From Petasospora fabianii (taxonomy: Eukaryota; Ascomycota; Saccharomycetes; Phaffomycetales; Wickerhamomycetaceae), in assembly GCA_022641835.1 (NCBI GenBank), contig CP048716.1:248001-312000 (forward strand): DNA of 64,000 nt, read 5' to 3'. Below, piece by piece: positions 38,552 through 48,925 of the stretch. The notes beneath the pieces are model-generated. The model searched no databases, was not told the origin of the DNA, and worked only from the letters and a program-made list of their open reading frames with translations. Positions within the stretch are counted from its first letter, which is position 1. Each line of letters opens with the position of its first letter. The position numbers were made by a program, and so were the translations under genes.

Positions 38552-40270
38552 TCTGGTGTCTAATTTTAGAAACCTATGACATATCTGATCTAAGTCAGGG
38601 GCTGTATTAACAATTGATCTCGCAAGCTTCTTCCCCACAGCACACAATCAGGGCTATGTTCTAAGAGCGGGGGCTGGCTGAATCAAGCAATATTACCAGC
38701 ATTCATTGGATCAGAGCATTCAAACGTGAAGGGCTGGATGATGGGGTACGTCTGGATCACAATGGTACCTTATTGAATCTCGTTGTTCAGTCAGCAAGCT
38801 CGCTCCTGGGCGAAGTGATTGCTGCGTCTTGTTTAAAACGACCCCTTCAACCGGCTTGCATCTAAATTGGCTGCGTAGCTATTACGGAGACCTTTGAGGA
38901 CGAAATTGATATTGATGAGGGGCAACTACAAGTAGGCTATACTGGCTGCAGGTCAATCTTAGGAATAGCCAAAGTGGGAGTAAATTGGTGTTGTGTTACG
39001 AGAAGGGCTTGTGACAACCACCAAATATGAGTGCCGTTTCAGCAATGTTGGCTGCTTGGGAGTGGTGAAATGATGTAACAAACATGGGGTAAATCTGCCC
39101 TAAAATGGTGGACAAGAATAGCACTGCACAGCGGGTATACTTGAAACTACAACTGCTCATGAAAACAGTCGTCTTTGAATGAGAGAGAGAGAGAGACAGA
39201 GAGAATAAGCGAGTTGAAGCACCTTATTGGACCAGCTATCACCTGTGGTTATTGATAATGCCAGGGGCACCAAGAGCAACAGGCATGCCAAGCTGTCACT
39301 GCTATAGTCTTGGTATAATCGGTATGCGACCTGGGCCCTCCTGGGCTTGGCATTCAAAACCCCGGGCGACAAAGACGATAACTGAAAGATTGTGACGCTT
39401 GCTACAGACCTCCTGGAGGTCCCGAGAAGAATCACGCTTATCCCTGGTTCCTGATGGTCTGAGGTCGATTGTTGCCACTTTGCGGAGATTGCCGCTGAGC
39501 CAATGCGTGCCCAGGCGAATGGCACCAGGTACGACGAGTGCCAACTGGGTCTAAAGCCATCATTCGAGATTATGTTATCTTTCTATATAGTCTACCAGCT
39601 CCGCCAATTGGTACTCTTCTTTTGCTCGGAGTACATTCATGACGCGATTTGCACTGGATATCGAGCCTTGTTTAGACTCACAGCCGAGCGGCCCCCAGCA
39701 GTAGCACCAAAGATGACCCTGCGATACACATGCTGCTTGTGGGATAAGGACAAAAGAAATACATCAGGGCTTTGTGTGGGCTGTGTTTTCTTCCAGAGGT
39801 TCTGATTTAAGAGAACATGACTTGCCCAATGTGGTAATGTAATTAGCGCTGCGGCATGGGCTCGGGAGTTGGACAACCCTCGAGGTAACGTCCGAAAACC
39901 GACATCCAACAACTGACGTCCGTTTGTCTGTTGCACACACCCCCACCCCCCGTGTGATTACGCAAGTAATTTGTCAACAAGATTGGGCACCCTCAACGGA
40001 GCGATCGGCGGCTATTGGCTCGGCAAATTATAGTGGTATGTTTTGAACGTTTGGGGCTATTGGGCTCACAGCCTCAAATATGGACATACCTGTAAGTGGA
40101 TGGGACCTCAGAGTGGCACACACAACTTGAGTTCATCTTCCACACAGGGTACCAGTAGGCAATTGACCCCGCACCTGACCACAAAACACTCGAGAGCCCG
40201 GGTGTCGGGCCAATAGCACTGCCTTCTCCTCGTTCGCTCTCGGGAGAATAGGCTGCGAGCCTGCGGAAGC

Positions 40271-40381
40271 CACGAAAATCGTGACGCGTCGTCCAGGAAA
40301 CAAAATGCATAGCCCGCGTCTTTGCCATATCGGGGCTGTCGTTGCAGCGCGTATGAGCCAAATATAACACATTTGACGCGT
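40271..40381. promoter_or_regulatory. SCB and two MCB boxes before second PIR gene
   Basis: CACGAAA (40271-40277) matches the SBF core. ACGCGT occurs at 40284-40289 and 40376-40381, 128 to 238 bases before the ATG. Together they suggest G1/S-linked expression. Confidence 0.6.
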
Positions 40382-40414
40382 AGGCGGTGGGCACTGGAAG
40401 GAGTGTGCCGGGGC

Positions 40415-40422
40415 TTTAAATA
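40415..40422 (+). promoter_or_regulatory. TATA-like box of second PIR gene
   Basis: TTTAAATA, 87 bases before the ATG. Confidence 0.55.
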
Positions 40423-40508
40423 TGGGCAAGTATCCGCAGATCAAACCCCCCATTCCCACAGGTTTACTTCCCTCCCGTTGATCACACAGACGACAAATTA
40501 ACATCACC

Positions 40509-41615
40509 ATGAAGTATTCCCTCGCTGCCCTCTCCCTCGCTGGTGTTGCCGTCGCTGCCTCCGAGTCCACCTGGACCACCTTGACCCCAACTGCTTCTGC
40601 TCCATCCGGTGCTGCCACTGACTACGCCTCTACTTTCGGTATTGCCGTTGTCCCACTTTCCTCCACCACCACCTTGTCCTCTTCTTCTGCTTCTGCCACC
40701 GCTGACGCTAAGAATAAGAGAGACGTCTTGTCCCAGATTGGTGACGGCCAGATCCAGGCTACTACTTTTACAAAGTCTGCTGTCTCCACCAAGGCCACCT
40801 CCACTGCTGAGGCCATTTCTCAGATTGGTGATGGTCAGATCCAGGCTACTACTTCTACTAAGAAGGCTGCTTCCACCGCTGAGGCTGTTTCCCAGATTGG
40901 TGATGGTCAGATCCAGGCCACAACCTCCACTAAGAAGGCTGCTTCTACCGCTGAGGCTGTCTCTCAGATTGGTGATGGTCAGATCCAGGCTACTACTTCT
41001 ACAAAGAAGGCTGCTTCTACCGCTGAGGCTGTCTCCCAGATTGGTGACGGTCAGATTCAGGCTACTACTTCCACTAAGAAGGCTACTTCATCTGCCGCTG
41101 CTGTCTCCCAAATTGGTGACGGTCAGATCCAGGCCACCACTACCACTTCTTCTGGTAAGAAGTCTGCCACCACTTCTGCTGTTTCCCAGATCTCCGACGG
41201 TCAGATCCAGGCCACCTCTTCTACCGCTGAGGAGTCTTCTGCCTCTGCTACTGAGTCTACCTCCTCTGCCTCTGCTTCCTCCGACTCTGATGACACCGTT
41301 GATGTTGATGTCGTCTCTTGTAAGACTGACTCCTCCCTCGCCATGACCCTTCATGGTTCCATTCTTAAGGATACCGCCGGTAGAATTGGTTCTATTGTTG
41401 CCAACAGACAGTTCCAGTTCGACGGTCCACCACCACAGGCTGGTGCCATCTACGCTGCTGGTTGGTCCATCACTAAGGATGGTTACTTGGCCATTGGTGA
41501 CTCCACTGAGTTCTACCAGTGTTTGTCTGGTACTTTCTACAACTTGTACGATGAGTCCATTGGTGACCAGTGTACTGAGATCAAGTTGCAGGTTGTTGAC
41601 TTGGTTGACTGTTAA
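40509..41615 (+). CDS. PIR-family cell-wall protein, second copy
   Basis: 368 residues, paralogue of the gene at 37140. Signal peptide [17 protein letters not shown], the shared W-T-T-L-T-P...P-S-G-A...F-G-I-A-V module, and a Kex2 site K-R before D-V-L-S-Q-I-G-D-G. Seven PIR repeats follow. Repeats two to four have nearly identical Thr/Lys/Ala spacers ([12 protein letters not shown]) unlike the Ala/Pro spacers of the first gene. A Ser/acidic spacer precedes the C-terminal domain with C-x66-C-x16-C-x12-C. Repeats are followed by [10 protein letters not shown], an end variant parallel to N-D-G in the first gene. Codon use is strongly biased to C/T-ending preferred codons, as in highly expressed yeast genes. 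Confidence 0.96.
   Translation: MKYSLAALSLAGVAVAASESTWTTLTPTASAPSGAATDYASTFGIAVVPLSSTTTLSSSSASATADAKNKRDVLSQIGDGQIQATTFTKSAVSTKATSTAEAISQIGDGQIQATTSTKKAASTAEAVSQIGDGQIQATTSTKKAASTAEAVSQIGDGQIQATTSTKKAASTAEAVSQIGDGQIQATTSTKKATSSAAAVSQIGDGQIQATTTTSSGKKSATTSAVSQISDGQIQATSSTAEESSASATESTSSASASSDSDDTVDVDVVSCKTDSSLAMTLHGSILKDTAGRIGSIVANRQFQFDGPPPQAGAIYAAGWSITKDGYLAIGDSTEFYQCLSGTFYNLYDESIGDQCTEIKLQVVDLVDC
40727..41215. repeat. Tandem PIR repeat block (second gene)
   Basis: Seven in-frame repeats. Several spacers are near-identical at protein level and close at DNA level, so unequal crossing-over is likely. Confidence 0.9.
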
Positions 41616-42519
41616 ACGTTGATCTATAAACAAAACTTCTTGAAACCACTACTCTGCATAATTCTTTTCTGTTTGACGTTAAATTTTTATTCCCCCTTTT
41701 CTTCTTCTTTCCTTTTCCTTTCCTTTCTTTTCCTTAGTTTCTTGGTTTTGAATGTATTATCGGTGTCCAAATGTTTCACTCTCTTTTGTATCTCTTCGCT
41801 TTGCACTGATGGTCATAGAGCACGAACAAATATCTAGGAGAGCCTACGCTGCTGACTCCACTCATAATCGAATATAGACATCCATCACTACTTTATCCCA
41901 TATAGTGTCAGTATGTAGCCCACCTCATCTCATCTCTGCAAATCCCTGGTCTCATCTAATCTCATCGCTTTGTTATTGTTTACTCCATTCTCCAGTCTAG
42001 AATTGTGTTCCATCGTCGAATGTGAACGCTCCTGGTGCGTTGGGCTTTCGGGATCGATGCATCCCGATGCAACCGGGGTTACACTTTGCGTAAGAACGGG
42101 CCGAACTCTATTTGCAGCAAAGCTTCCAAAAGGGGCGATATGAAGGCCTAATTGGGAATTATGTTGATGCTTTGCGGGTGGTGTAGATGTGGTTGAGGTT
42201 AATGAGGGGATCGCTGTTCAGGGGTTGTTTTGGGGGCAATCTGAGAATATTAAGTGCTAGTAGAGGAGGTTTTTGACGGGTGTTTGGTGAAGGGGAGCGA
42301 AAAAAAGTTAGTGGTTCTGGCCAGAGCCACGTCAAATGATGCAGGTGTTCGCGTTAAGGGTGGGGAGACGCTTCATTCAATACGGGCCCAGCGGATTACG
42401 CTTCAATTACAAGTTTCAAGATTGAAATTATTTCAAAGTCTGTGCATATGTTAATGATCATGACTATACATCAAAAGATAATGTCATCATCCCGAAGTGA
42501 AGAGATGCAAGGGTAAGAC
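41616..42519. other. Convergent gap between PIR genes
   Basis: 904 bases. It contains a C/T-rich tract (41690-41745) after the second PIR gene and an inverted repeat TCGGGAT (42048-42054)/ATCCCGA (42061-42067). No gene seen. Confidence 0.55.
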
Positions 42520-43149
42520 TCAAACAAACTCAACAGCCTGCAATCTAATGGCATTGCAGTGCTCACCGAGACTCTGGTCGTAGAGGTTGTAGAAGTTACC
42601 AGACAAGCACTGGAAGAAGACATCGCTCTCACCGAGAGCCAAGGTACCGTTCTGAGTGATGGACCAGCCAGCAGCGATGATGGCACCAGCCTGTGGTGGT
42701 GGACCGTCGAACTGGAATTGTCTGTTGGCGACAATGGAACCAATTCTACCGGCAGAATCGACAAGGACGGTGTCATTGAGGGTCAAGGAGAGGGCAGCGT
42801 CAGACTTGGCGGAGACGACAGTCAAGTACTTGGAAAGGTCAGGAGACTCGGTGGCCTCAGCAACCTCAGAAGAAGAAGAGGATGGCTCCTCGGAGGAAGA
42901 AGAGAACTCAGTAGAGGAGGCCTCCTCAGAGGACAAGGTCACGGTGGACTCATAGGCGGAGATGGAGGAGAGCTCGGCCTCGTCGGTAATCTTGGAGACA
43001 GCAATACCGAAGGAAGAGGTGAGCACGGTCAATGCACCGGATGGAGGTGGGGCATTTGGGGTGAGAGTCTCCCAGCTGGAGTGGATGTTTGGGTTGTACT
43101 CAGCGGCAACGGCAAGAGCAGCGAGGGGGAGGAGAGAGGCGAGCTGCAT
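42520..43149 (-). CDS. Repeat-less PIR paralogue lacking two cysteines
   Basis: 209 residues from the ATG at 43149. Signal peptide [16 protein letters not shown] is followed by the same N-terminal module as its paralogues (W-E-T-L-T-P...P-S-G-A...F-G-I-A-V). There is no Kex2 K-R site and no PIR repeat; a Ser/Glu-rich spacer takes their place. The C-terminal domain is clearly homologous ([20 protein letters not shown]), but the first of the four cysteines is Ala (V-V-S-A-K-S-D) and the frame stops before the last one, at V-E-F-V. The two middle cysteines remain, 16 residues apart. It cannot use the repeat-Gln linkage, so wall attachment, if any, must be by another route. Confidence 0.9.
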   Translation of the reverse strand: MQLASLLPLAALAVAAEYNPNIHSSWETLTPNAPPPSGALTVLTSSFGIAVSKITDEAELSSISAYESTVTLSSEEASSTEFSSSSEEPSSSSSEVAEATESPDLSKYLTVVSAKSDAALSLTLNDTVLVDSAGRIGSIVANRQFQFDGPPPQAGAIIAAGWSITQNGTLALGESDVFFQCLSGNFYNLYDQSLGEHCNAIRLQAVEFV

Positions 43150-44483
43150 TTTGTGTAGTCTTCTTTTCTTTGGAATGCAGGAGTTGAACAACGAGAGAAA
43201 GGGTGTGTGCTGCTGGTAGAACCAAAAACGAACTTGGAAACCGTTCGACAACCCCTCCCTGGGTGGATATCTAGCGCCTTTTAAACAGCTGTCACCTCTG
43301 AGCTAAGTATAGAACCCGGTAGAGCCACCTCTTTGTAAAAGAAATGCAGACAGCGCAACCCCGGGCACGTCATACAGCGGCCATACCCAGTTCGGGCCAA
43401 GATACTACTGTATTGGGTGATTTAGCTTAAACCTTGTTTCCCGAGACGGTGGTTTCTCGGGTCGGAAGTGGCTCGCGGAGGGCCAGTGAGGCTTGTGAGC
43501 TGGGTGCGTTGTCGTGGAAAGCAGGCAATTGTGATGTATGTGCCGTTCATGCCCAGAGCCCAGAGCGGGGCCTGTACCGAACGACCAAAAACAGTTGCTA
43601 TTTCATAATTAGCTCCTGAAGACTGAGCAGTGGCAACCACCGCAATCTCTTTCAGGTGGTAATTTGCGCTGTCTGATCTAAGATCTCAGTCGGTGATCGG
43701 TCTTAGAATTTGAGTCCTGGAGCACGCTTGTCTTCCAGAGCCTTGTTATTCTGGACAGCTTTGTATCCACCGCGCTACTGGTCTCGAGACGCATCCCCGC
43801 TGCAGGGGAGCATCAAAGGAGATGCCTGACCGGCATACATACGGTATCAACGTTTCAGTCACCTGGACCATATCAGTAAGGGTTTTGATCCTGGTCTACA
43901 AACCACCCTCAGAACTTTAGCTGCTCATCTGCTGCCCCAGATCCCTGAGATTGGGGCAGTGTTCCGTAGTATGAGACCACCATTGGCCTCGACTGCGCTT
44001 CGCGCACCACAAGTCCTTCCGGATGACATAAGGATTGACAGGGGGCATCATTATGGATTTGCCATACGATATGAGGCAATGTTGTGATCTCGTCTTATGA
44101 AAATTACTAGAAAGGGTAAGAGGTCGATTGTTTTGATTTCATATCTCATTGACTTATAACCAGCTCGGCTATGCTAATTAGATCGTAATAGGTTATATGA
44201 AATGTTCTCTTTGTTTACACTTCATCCGCACTAGTCTTAGGCTCATAAATAGTAAATCCCACAGTTTTATGTCCTCTGTAGATGGAAATTGGCACCACAG
44301 TTTTCCATTGGCGTGCAACTTCGGCGTTTTGGAAACCATACCTAGGACTATTATGTTCAGGCAGTCTCTCTCTTGTATAAGAACACCTCTAATCACATAG
44401 GGGACTGACTACCACCAAGCAATAACACAATATTACACTTATAGATGCTATACAACAATCCAAATATTATTCAACTCATCACT
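43150..44483. other. 1.3-kb gap with short hairpins
   Basis: Promoter of the third PIR gene at its left end (TTTAAA about 130 bases before the ATG) and the 3' end of the next minus-strand gene at its right. Small hairpins lie at 43794-43809 (TCCCC/GGGGA) and 43994-44006 (TGCGC-TTC-GCGCA). No tRNA boxes or known RNA consensus found, and no credible frame. Confidence 0.5.
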
Positions 44484-45722
44484 TCAGGCCGAACTCTGAT
44501 CCCCACCTCCCAGCTTGGCATCAAGCTGCATCAATGCTAGCCGTCTTCTCTTATCTAGTGTACCATCAGCTTCCTTCTTCTGTCCGCCACCAAGCGCACC
44601 AAAGACACCATCAGTGAATTTTTGCAGAATGCTTCCCTTTGGGAAGTTCAACGGTGAAACACTACCACTGACCCCAGCGAGTGAAGACGATGTAAAGATC
44701 CTAGATTGGGACATTGTGGACACGATATCACTCTGTGAGATGTTTGAAGAGAGGGAGAGTTCCTGTGTAGTTGTCTCGAGTTCTGCATTATCGTTTGTGA
44801 ATGATTCCGGATCAATCATTTTGAAGTTACAGAGGAGGATGAAGACCTTATTGGAGATGAAAGAGATCAAGAGGGAGAGTGGATATGGGAAGAATGTAGC
44901 CATAGCGAATTGAGATGTGCGATCACCCTTGATTGCGGTACTAGTTTGAGAGGATGATTCTGAGAGTGGGATAAGAGCTAGTTGACGACCTGAACCGCCT
45001 TCTTTGAAGAAACGGAGGAAGACCCAACTAGTTATGAACCCCGTCCAGCTCAAGATTGAGATGATCTTGTACTGCTCAAAGACGAGTGAGAGCGATGTGG
45101 CTGTGAACAACACGAGGAATGGGACAAGTGACACTTTGAGACGAATAAATCCATTAAGGAAAAGAAGATAATGATTCGGGATTCGTTGCTTAATGGCAAC
45201 GAGAAGGGCAATGACAATGGCTGATGTCCCTGTGATTTGAATTACTTTACCCTCATCCTCCGATGTGAGTGTCCTGAAACCATACACAGCGTATGAGATA
45301 GCGTTTCCAGCAAGAACGTTCGAAGTAAGATAAAAGAAGAACTCACGAGATCCCCAAAGAACCTCGATGTAACGACCTGTATAAAGGATCAGGAAGAATG
45401 CAGTGATGAAGGAGATGAAATTGTCCTCAATAAATGCCGACGTGAAAAGCGTCCAAGGCTTTAGCAAGAGCGATGTATGTCCTGGTACAAGCGCAATCAA
45501 GGGAACATAGATGTCATGTGGACTTGGAACAACTGACTGCTGTTGTGGTGTCCCTGAGCCTGGATCTTCGGCGTTAATGAGATGTTCGTGGTCCTCATCG
45601 TGTACCTCCGCGGACACGAGATGGATATAGGCCGAGTATCGTAGCACAAAAGTCAAGAGAGAGCAGACTGTGAGTGAAATAAGATAAATCCGCGTTACTG
45701 GTGGGATCCCTGAGCGCGCCAT
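44484..45722 (-). CDS. TMEM115/YOL107W-like Golgi membrane protein
   Basis: 412 residues with a rhomboid-like arrangement of membrane segments. An N-terminal helix (I-Y-L-I-S-L-T-V-C-S-L-L-T-F) is followed by V-P-G-H-T-S-L-L-L-K-P-W-T-L-F-T-S-A-F-I-E and I-L-Y-T-G-R-Y-I-E-V-L-W-G-S-R-E-F, both hallmark motifs of the DUF1751/TMEM115 family, then four or five more hydrophobic segments. The rhomboid Ser-His pair is not evident, so it is probably not a protease. The C-terminal 120 residues are cytosolic and Ser-rich. Human TMEM115 works in Golgi retrograde transport; S. cerevisiae YOL107W is poorly known. Confidence 0.85.
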   Translation of the reverse strand: MARSGIPPVTRIYLISLTVCSLLTFVLRYSAYIHLVSAEVHDEDHEHLINAEDPGSGTPQQQSVVPSPHDIYVPLIALVPGHTSLLLKPWTLFTSAFIEDNFISFITAFFLILYTGRYIEVLWGSREFFFYLTSNVLAGNAISYAVYGFRTLTSEDEGKVIQITGTSAIVIALLVAIKQRIPNHYLLFLNGFIRLKVSLVPFLVLFTATSLSLVFEQYKIISILSWTGFITSWVFLRFFKEGGSGRQLALIPLSESSSQTSTAIKGDRTSQFAMATFFPYPLSLLISFISNKVFILLCNFKMIDPESFTNDNAELETTTQELSLSSNISQSDIVSTMSQSRIFTSSSLAGVSGSVSPLNFPKGSILQKFTDGVFGALGGGQKKEADGTLDKRRRLALMQLDAKLGGGDQSSA

Positions 45723-46283
45723 GGCGGATTGATGATGTGCGTACTTGTTATGTTTATCGTGATGTTTGGAGGGAGAGTTATGGGTATCCAGGTGTGACTA
45801 ATGCTCTGGTTGTATTGCACAGACCGTCAGAAAACGGGCAAATCTGGAAGTCAGCTTTAAATTAAAACGAATCGAACGTTGCTTCACCACGTTGCGTTTG
45901 CTTAAGCTCAGATCAAAGCCTCTGTTTCTCATTCTCTAGAGCTGGGCTGAAAAGTCGGAGTCGCGAAAGGTAAGGCAACTCCTGAGTAGCCTCAAGTTTG
46001 TTCCAAGTTGTTGCAAAGGCCCGATCGATATATGTGGGTAGAGTCGAAGGGTTAGAGCTGTTAAGTTGAGGTTGCAGTAATGATAGACAACGTATAACAA
46101 CTCCACTAAAATGAAGGTCCACTAGCAGCTCATCTCCGTCCCTGCCAAGGCGGAGTTTGATGACACGCGAACAAATGGCAGACCACACATCGCTCAAAGT
46201 GCACGGATTTTTGGGACATCAATAGATTGAGTCTCCACGAGCTCTAAGCTCAGCTCCATCGTTTGAATTTGAAACAGAGAAAT
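45723..46283. other. Divergent promoter with non-ATG open frame
   Basis: 561 bases between divergent genes. A minus-strand frame of 94 codons (46197-45913) is open but has no ATG, and no splice site that would supply one; I do not call it a gene. No other element is clear. Confidence 0.5.
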
Positions 46284-47015
46284 ATGCCTCTTGTTGATTA
46301 CGACTCCTCTTCAGAAGAGAGCGACATTGAACAGCCACAACAACACGGTACCGTGGCACCTACCGTGGAGACTAAACACAGTGCAGACTCTATTGCAAGT
46401 TTCCTTCCACCACCAAAGAACAGACAACCACAAACCACAGCTCGGGCCCGTGTGTTAGGTGCTGGTATAAAGAACACGATCAATGCTCAAGTGGCTCAGA
46501 ATGCTGATAATATTGTTCTGCCTCAGGGACTTGCCACTGTGACTTCACTTGTGCCCACATCGCTTCGAAACAAAGTCAATAGAAACAAGATATCTGAACC
46601 ATCACAGCCAACTAAAATACCCAATTCAACACCACAACTCAATGTGTTCGGCACAGTGAAGAGTCGATCACGTCCTGCTGTGCCAAATGATAGCAAGATC
46701 TCAATTGGTAACATCAAAGAAGCTGAAGATGAAGACGAGCTGATGATGGATGATGAGCAATCATCATCGAAGCGTAAACTTGAACCTGATTCCGATATCA
46801 AAGAGTTTAACGTTTCCGAGTTCTATGACAAAAACATTGAATTGAAGTCTCAAGGTCTACTACAAGAGAACAAGAGATTGCATACAGTTACGAATCACAA
46901 GAATCAACTTTCAGCTCTTGTCAAGAATGCTAAACAGGATCAAGAATTGTTGCAAGAGCGGTTTGAACAAAATAAGAAGGCCAGAAAGGAGAGAGGTGAT
47001 CGGTATGGCTGGTGA
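46284..47015 (+). CDS. PRCC-domain protein
   Basis: 243 residues from the ATG at 46284. It begins M-P-L-V-D-Y-D-S-S-S-E-E and ends in a basic helix with R-x-x-x-N-K-K-A-R-K-E-R-G-D-R-Y-G-W; this start and end are typical of PRCC-type proteins. Between them lies a low-complexity region with L-P-P-P-K-N, an acidic patch and E-F-N-V-S-E-F-Y-D-K-N. Human PRCC is a nuclear protein linked to splicing and to Mad2B. Fungal members are little studied, so function is inferred only. The frame extends seven codons upstream from a TTG, which I ignore. Confidence 0.78.
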   Translation: MPLVDYDSSSEESDIEQPQQHGTVAPTVETKHSADSIASFLPPPKNRQPQTTARARVLGAGIKNTINAQVAQNADNIVLPQGLATVTSLVPTSLRNKVNRNKISEPSQPTKIPNSTPQLNVFGTVKSRSRPAVPNDSKISIGNIKEAEDEDELMMDDEQSSSKRKLEPDSDIKEFNVSEFYDKNIELKSQGLLQENKRLHTVTNHKNQLSALVKNAKQDQELLQERFEQNKKARKERGDRYGW

Positions 47016-47075
47016 AGATGCCTTTTTTAATCTACGAATTGATGCTTAACGAATGTGTTTGGGCTCGTGTAGCAG

Positions 47076-48170
47076 CTATGGTTTTAACTTCAGATTTTGA
47101 CCCGACTTGGCCATCTTGGCTCTCCATGCATAATAATCCTTTGAAGTGACAATGTCTTTATACTTTTGTGGTCTTTCATCAGTGACAGCACCAGGAATGG
47201 GTTTGAGCAAATAGTCATTATCAAATCCAAAGAAGTAAGCAATGGAAAACCGATCTCTTCCAGCCTTGTTGTTTACAACACGATGCACTGTGGACACTAA
47301 CTCATCATTAGTGATACGCTGAAGACAATCTGCAACGTTCACGATCAAATGATTTTTCAAGGGAGGAACCTCAATCCATTGTCCACGCTTGTTGATCACT
47401 TGCAAACCGGAAACTTCTCCCGGATTGACAAATGTTAAGGTTTGAAAGTCAGTATGTGGCCCTATGCCGTTCTGTTCTGATACGGCGTGCTCCTGGATTG
47501 GATAATGTATGATTCTAAGACCACCTGATGGTGCTTCGCAGGCACCTTGGAAGTAATCTTCTGGTAGACCCAATGAGATGGCAGTTAGGTCAAGAATCTT
47601 GCGGCCAAGAGTCAGCCATTCGTTTTGATACTTCATCATTGTTTGCTTCATTTCTGGGATCAACTCGGGCCAGATGTTGTTATAGCATCCCTTAGCCTTT
47701 TCCTCTGGTGGTGGAAGGGGGTCAAACTGTGGGTCATAACTCATGTTGAAAGCCTCGTAGAGATCGTTGAACTTGTTACCGGCCCTGTTGTACCTGCCCA
47801 TTGGATGATAACCGGTGTATTGTCCCTCTGGGAAGAATCCTGTCCAGATCTTCATCTTTTCGTCCTCGCTGAGGGCAAAAAATCTCTTGGACATCTCAAA
47901 GGCACCATCAACGATGTCGAGTGGGATCTGATGGTTTTTGATATAAAAGAAACCAACGGTAGAGGCGGCACTCTTGAGCTCGTTGGCGAGGGCAGTACGC
48001 TGGGAGAGGCTCGGCGAGTTCAAGTCGGAGAGATCAAGGATAGGAATCGAATCGAAGTCTTCTTCGTGCAATGCACCAACTTCTGATGTACTGAGCTGGA
48101 TCTCGTTACCATTCTCAAGGACGAGCTTGAGTGGTGCCAGGTCCGGTCCGGATGTGACTGTGTCTTTCAT
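47076..48170 (-). CDS. 2-oxoglutarate/Fe(II) dioxygenase, IPNS-like family
   Basis: 364 residues from the ATG at 48170. The N-terminal DIOX_N segment (I-P-I-L-D-L-S-D-L-N, V-G-F-F-Y-I-K-N-H) and the double-stranded beta-helix core are both present. The iron ligands are His and Asp in G-P-H-T-D-F-Q-T-L-T and His in V-S-T-V-H-R-V; the 2-oxoglutarate-binding pair is R-F-S in D-R-F-S-I-A-Y-F-F. The family is broad and includes isopenicillin-N-synthase-like oxygenases and fungal thymine 7-hydroxylase. The substrate cannot be read from sequence. The divergent nucleobase-type permease makes a nucleobase substrate plausible. Convergent with the PRCC gene, 60 bases apart. Confidence 0.85.
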   Translation of the reverse strand: MKDTVTSGPDLAPLKLVLENGNEIQLSTSEVGALHEEDFDSIPILDLSDLNSPSLSQRTALANELKSAASTVGFFYIKNHQIPLDIVDGAFEMSKRFFALSEDEKMKIWTGFFPEGQYTGYHPMGRYNRAGNKFNDLYEAFNMSYDPQFDPLPPPEEKAKGCYNNIWPELIPEMKQTMMKYQNEWLTLGRKILDLTAISLGLPEDYFQGACEAPSGGLRIIHYPIQEHAVSEQNGIGPHTDFQTLTFVNPGEVSGLQVINKRGQWIEVPPLKNHLIVNVADCLQRITNDELVSTVHRVVNNKAGRDRFSIAYFFGFDNDYLLKPIPGAVTDERPQKYKDIVTSKDYYAWRAKMAKSGQNLKLKP

Positions 48171-48925
48171 TGTGAGCGGTGTACTGTGTATCGAGTGCCC
48201 TGGCACGCCCACTAGAAGACAGCGAAGACATCGAACTGTACTTAAATGCTTCGCTCCTAAAGATGTCCACAACACACGCTAATAGTTGAAAGGACGAACT
48301 GTTTGTCAAACGATGAGCTCCTCTCCTGCTGGAGGGTGAAGCCTGTGGTGTTAGCTCAACTAGTGGTGATAGGAGTTATGCGCGAGATCTCCGGCCAAAC
48401 GTCCAGCGTCCAGCCCGAACCTGTCAACCACACAACTGTACCGAATGCCGACTGCTAACTGCTCGAACATCATCTATTGTCCTGTGTATTCGTACAATCA
48501 CCTGCAAGCACCACGCCATTCAATCGGACCCACAGATGTGGTTTCATTGTGGATTTTAGAGGCGTTTGCCCCGATGTTTGATAAGAGACAAGACCCTGAT
48601 GATGTCCGACATAAAGGATGCACCTCTTTTAACCGACAATTCTTAATCGGAGATCGGAATTCGGGCAAAGTTGAGCGGACATTTTGCTACTCCCAGCCCA
48701 GTGTCGATCCTTGCGACGGCAAATATGTCTCATCTTACTGTTAAGGTCTCTCTACACTTGCAAAGATCACTCTTATCTCCCCGTTATCGCTTCCGACTGA
48801 TGATGCATCTCCCCAACTTCTCCCGCATTGCATATATATAATGAACACACTCGACCCACATTTTGAATATCCATGAGACTCCCATATCCACCCGACAGTT
48901 CAACAAACCTATCCCACAGACACAA
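48171..48925. other. Shared promoter of dioxygenase and permease
   Basis: 755 bases between divergent ATGs. Contains GATAAG at 48580-48585, its complement CTTATC at 48772-48777, and a dyad CCGA (48633-48636)/TCGG (48647-48650). These fit GATA-factor (nitrogen) and zinc-cluster control but are not proof. Confidence 0.6.
48580..48777. promoter_or_regulatory. Two GATA sites and a CCG/CGG dyad
   Basis: GATAAG on each strand (48580-48585 and 48772-48777) and CCG-N12-CGG at 48633-48650. Gln3/Gat1 bind GATAAG pairs in nitrogen-catabolite genes; zinc-cluster dimers bind spaced CGG triplets. Confidence 0.5.

Larger units (their letters stand above)
38163..40508. other. 2.3-kb gap between divergent PIR genes
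   Basis: Unusually long for this window. It holds the promoters of both PIR genes at its ends, two strong dyad elements (38396-38451 and 38527-38551), a GA-rich run at about 39180-39205 and repeated GGCTATTGG (CCAAT) elements near 40013 and 40055. Several open frames of 80-160 codons exist but look like chance. I found no tRNA B box, no transposon protein and no terminal repeats. Confidence 0.55.

Noticed and set aside
39157-40618. Open frames of 80-161 codons in the PIR gap
   Set aside because: Overlapping on the same stretch, without family features and with irregular codon use; one overlaps the second PIR gene on the other strand.
38163-44483. Searched for LTRs, transposon proteins or a centromere in the gene-poor PIR region
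   Set aside because: No paired long terminal repeats, reverse transcriptase or transposase motifs, or centromere-like inverted repeats seen.
45913-46197. 94-codon minus-strand frame between two divergent genes
   Set aside because: No ATG, and no splice acceptor that could supply one. A short ATG frame upstream (46259) is in a different frame and lies 24 bases from the start of the divergent PRCC gene.
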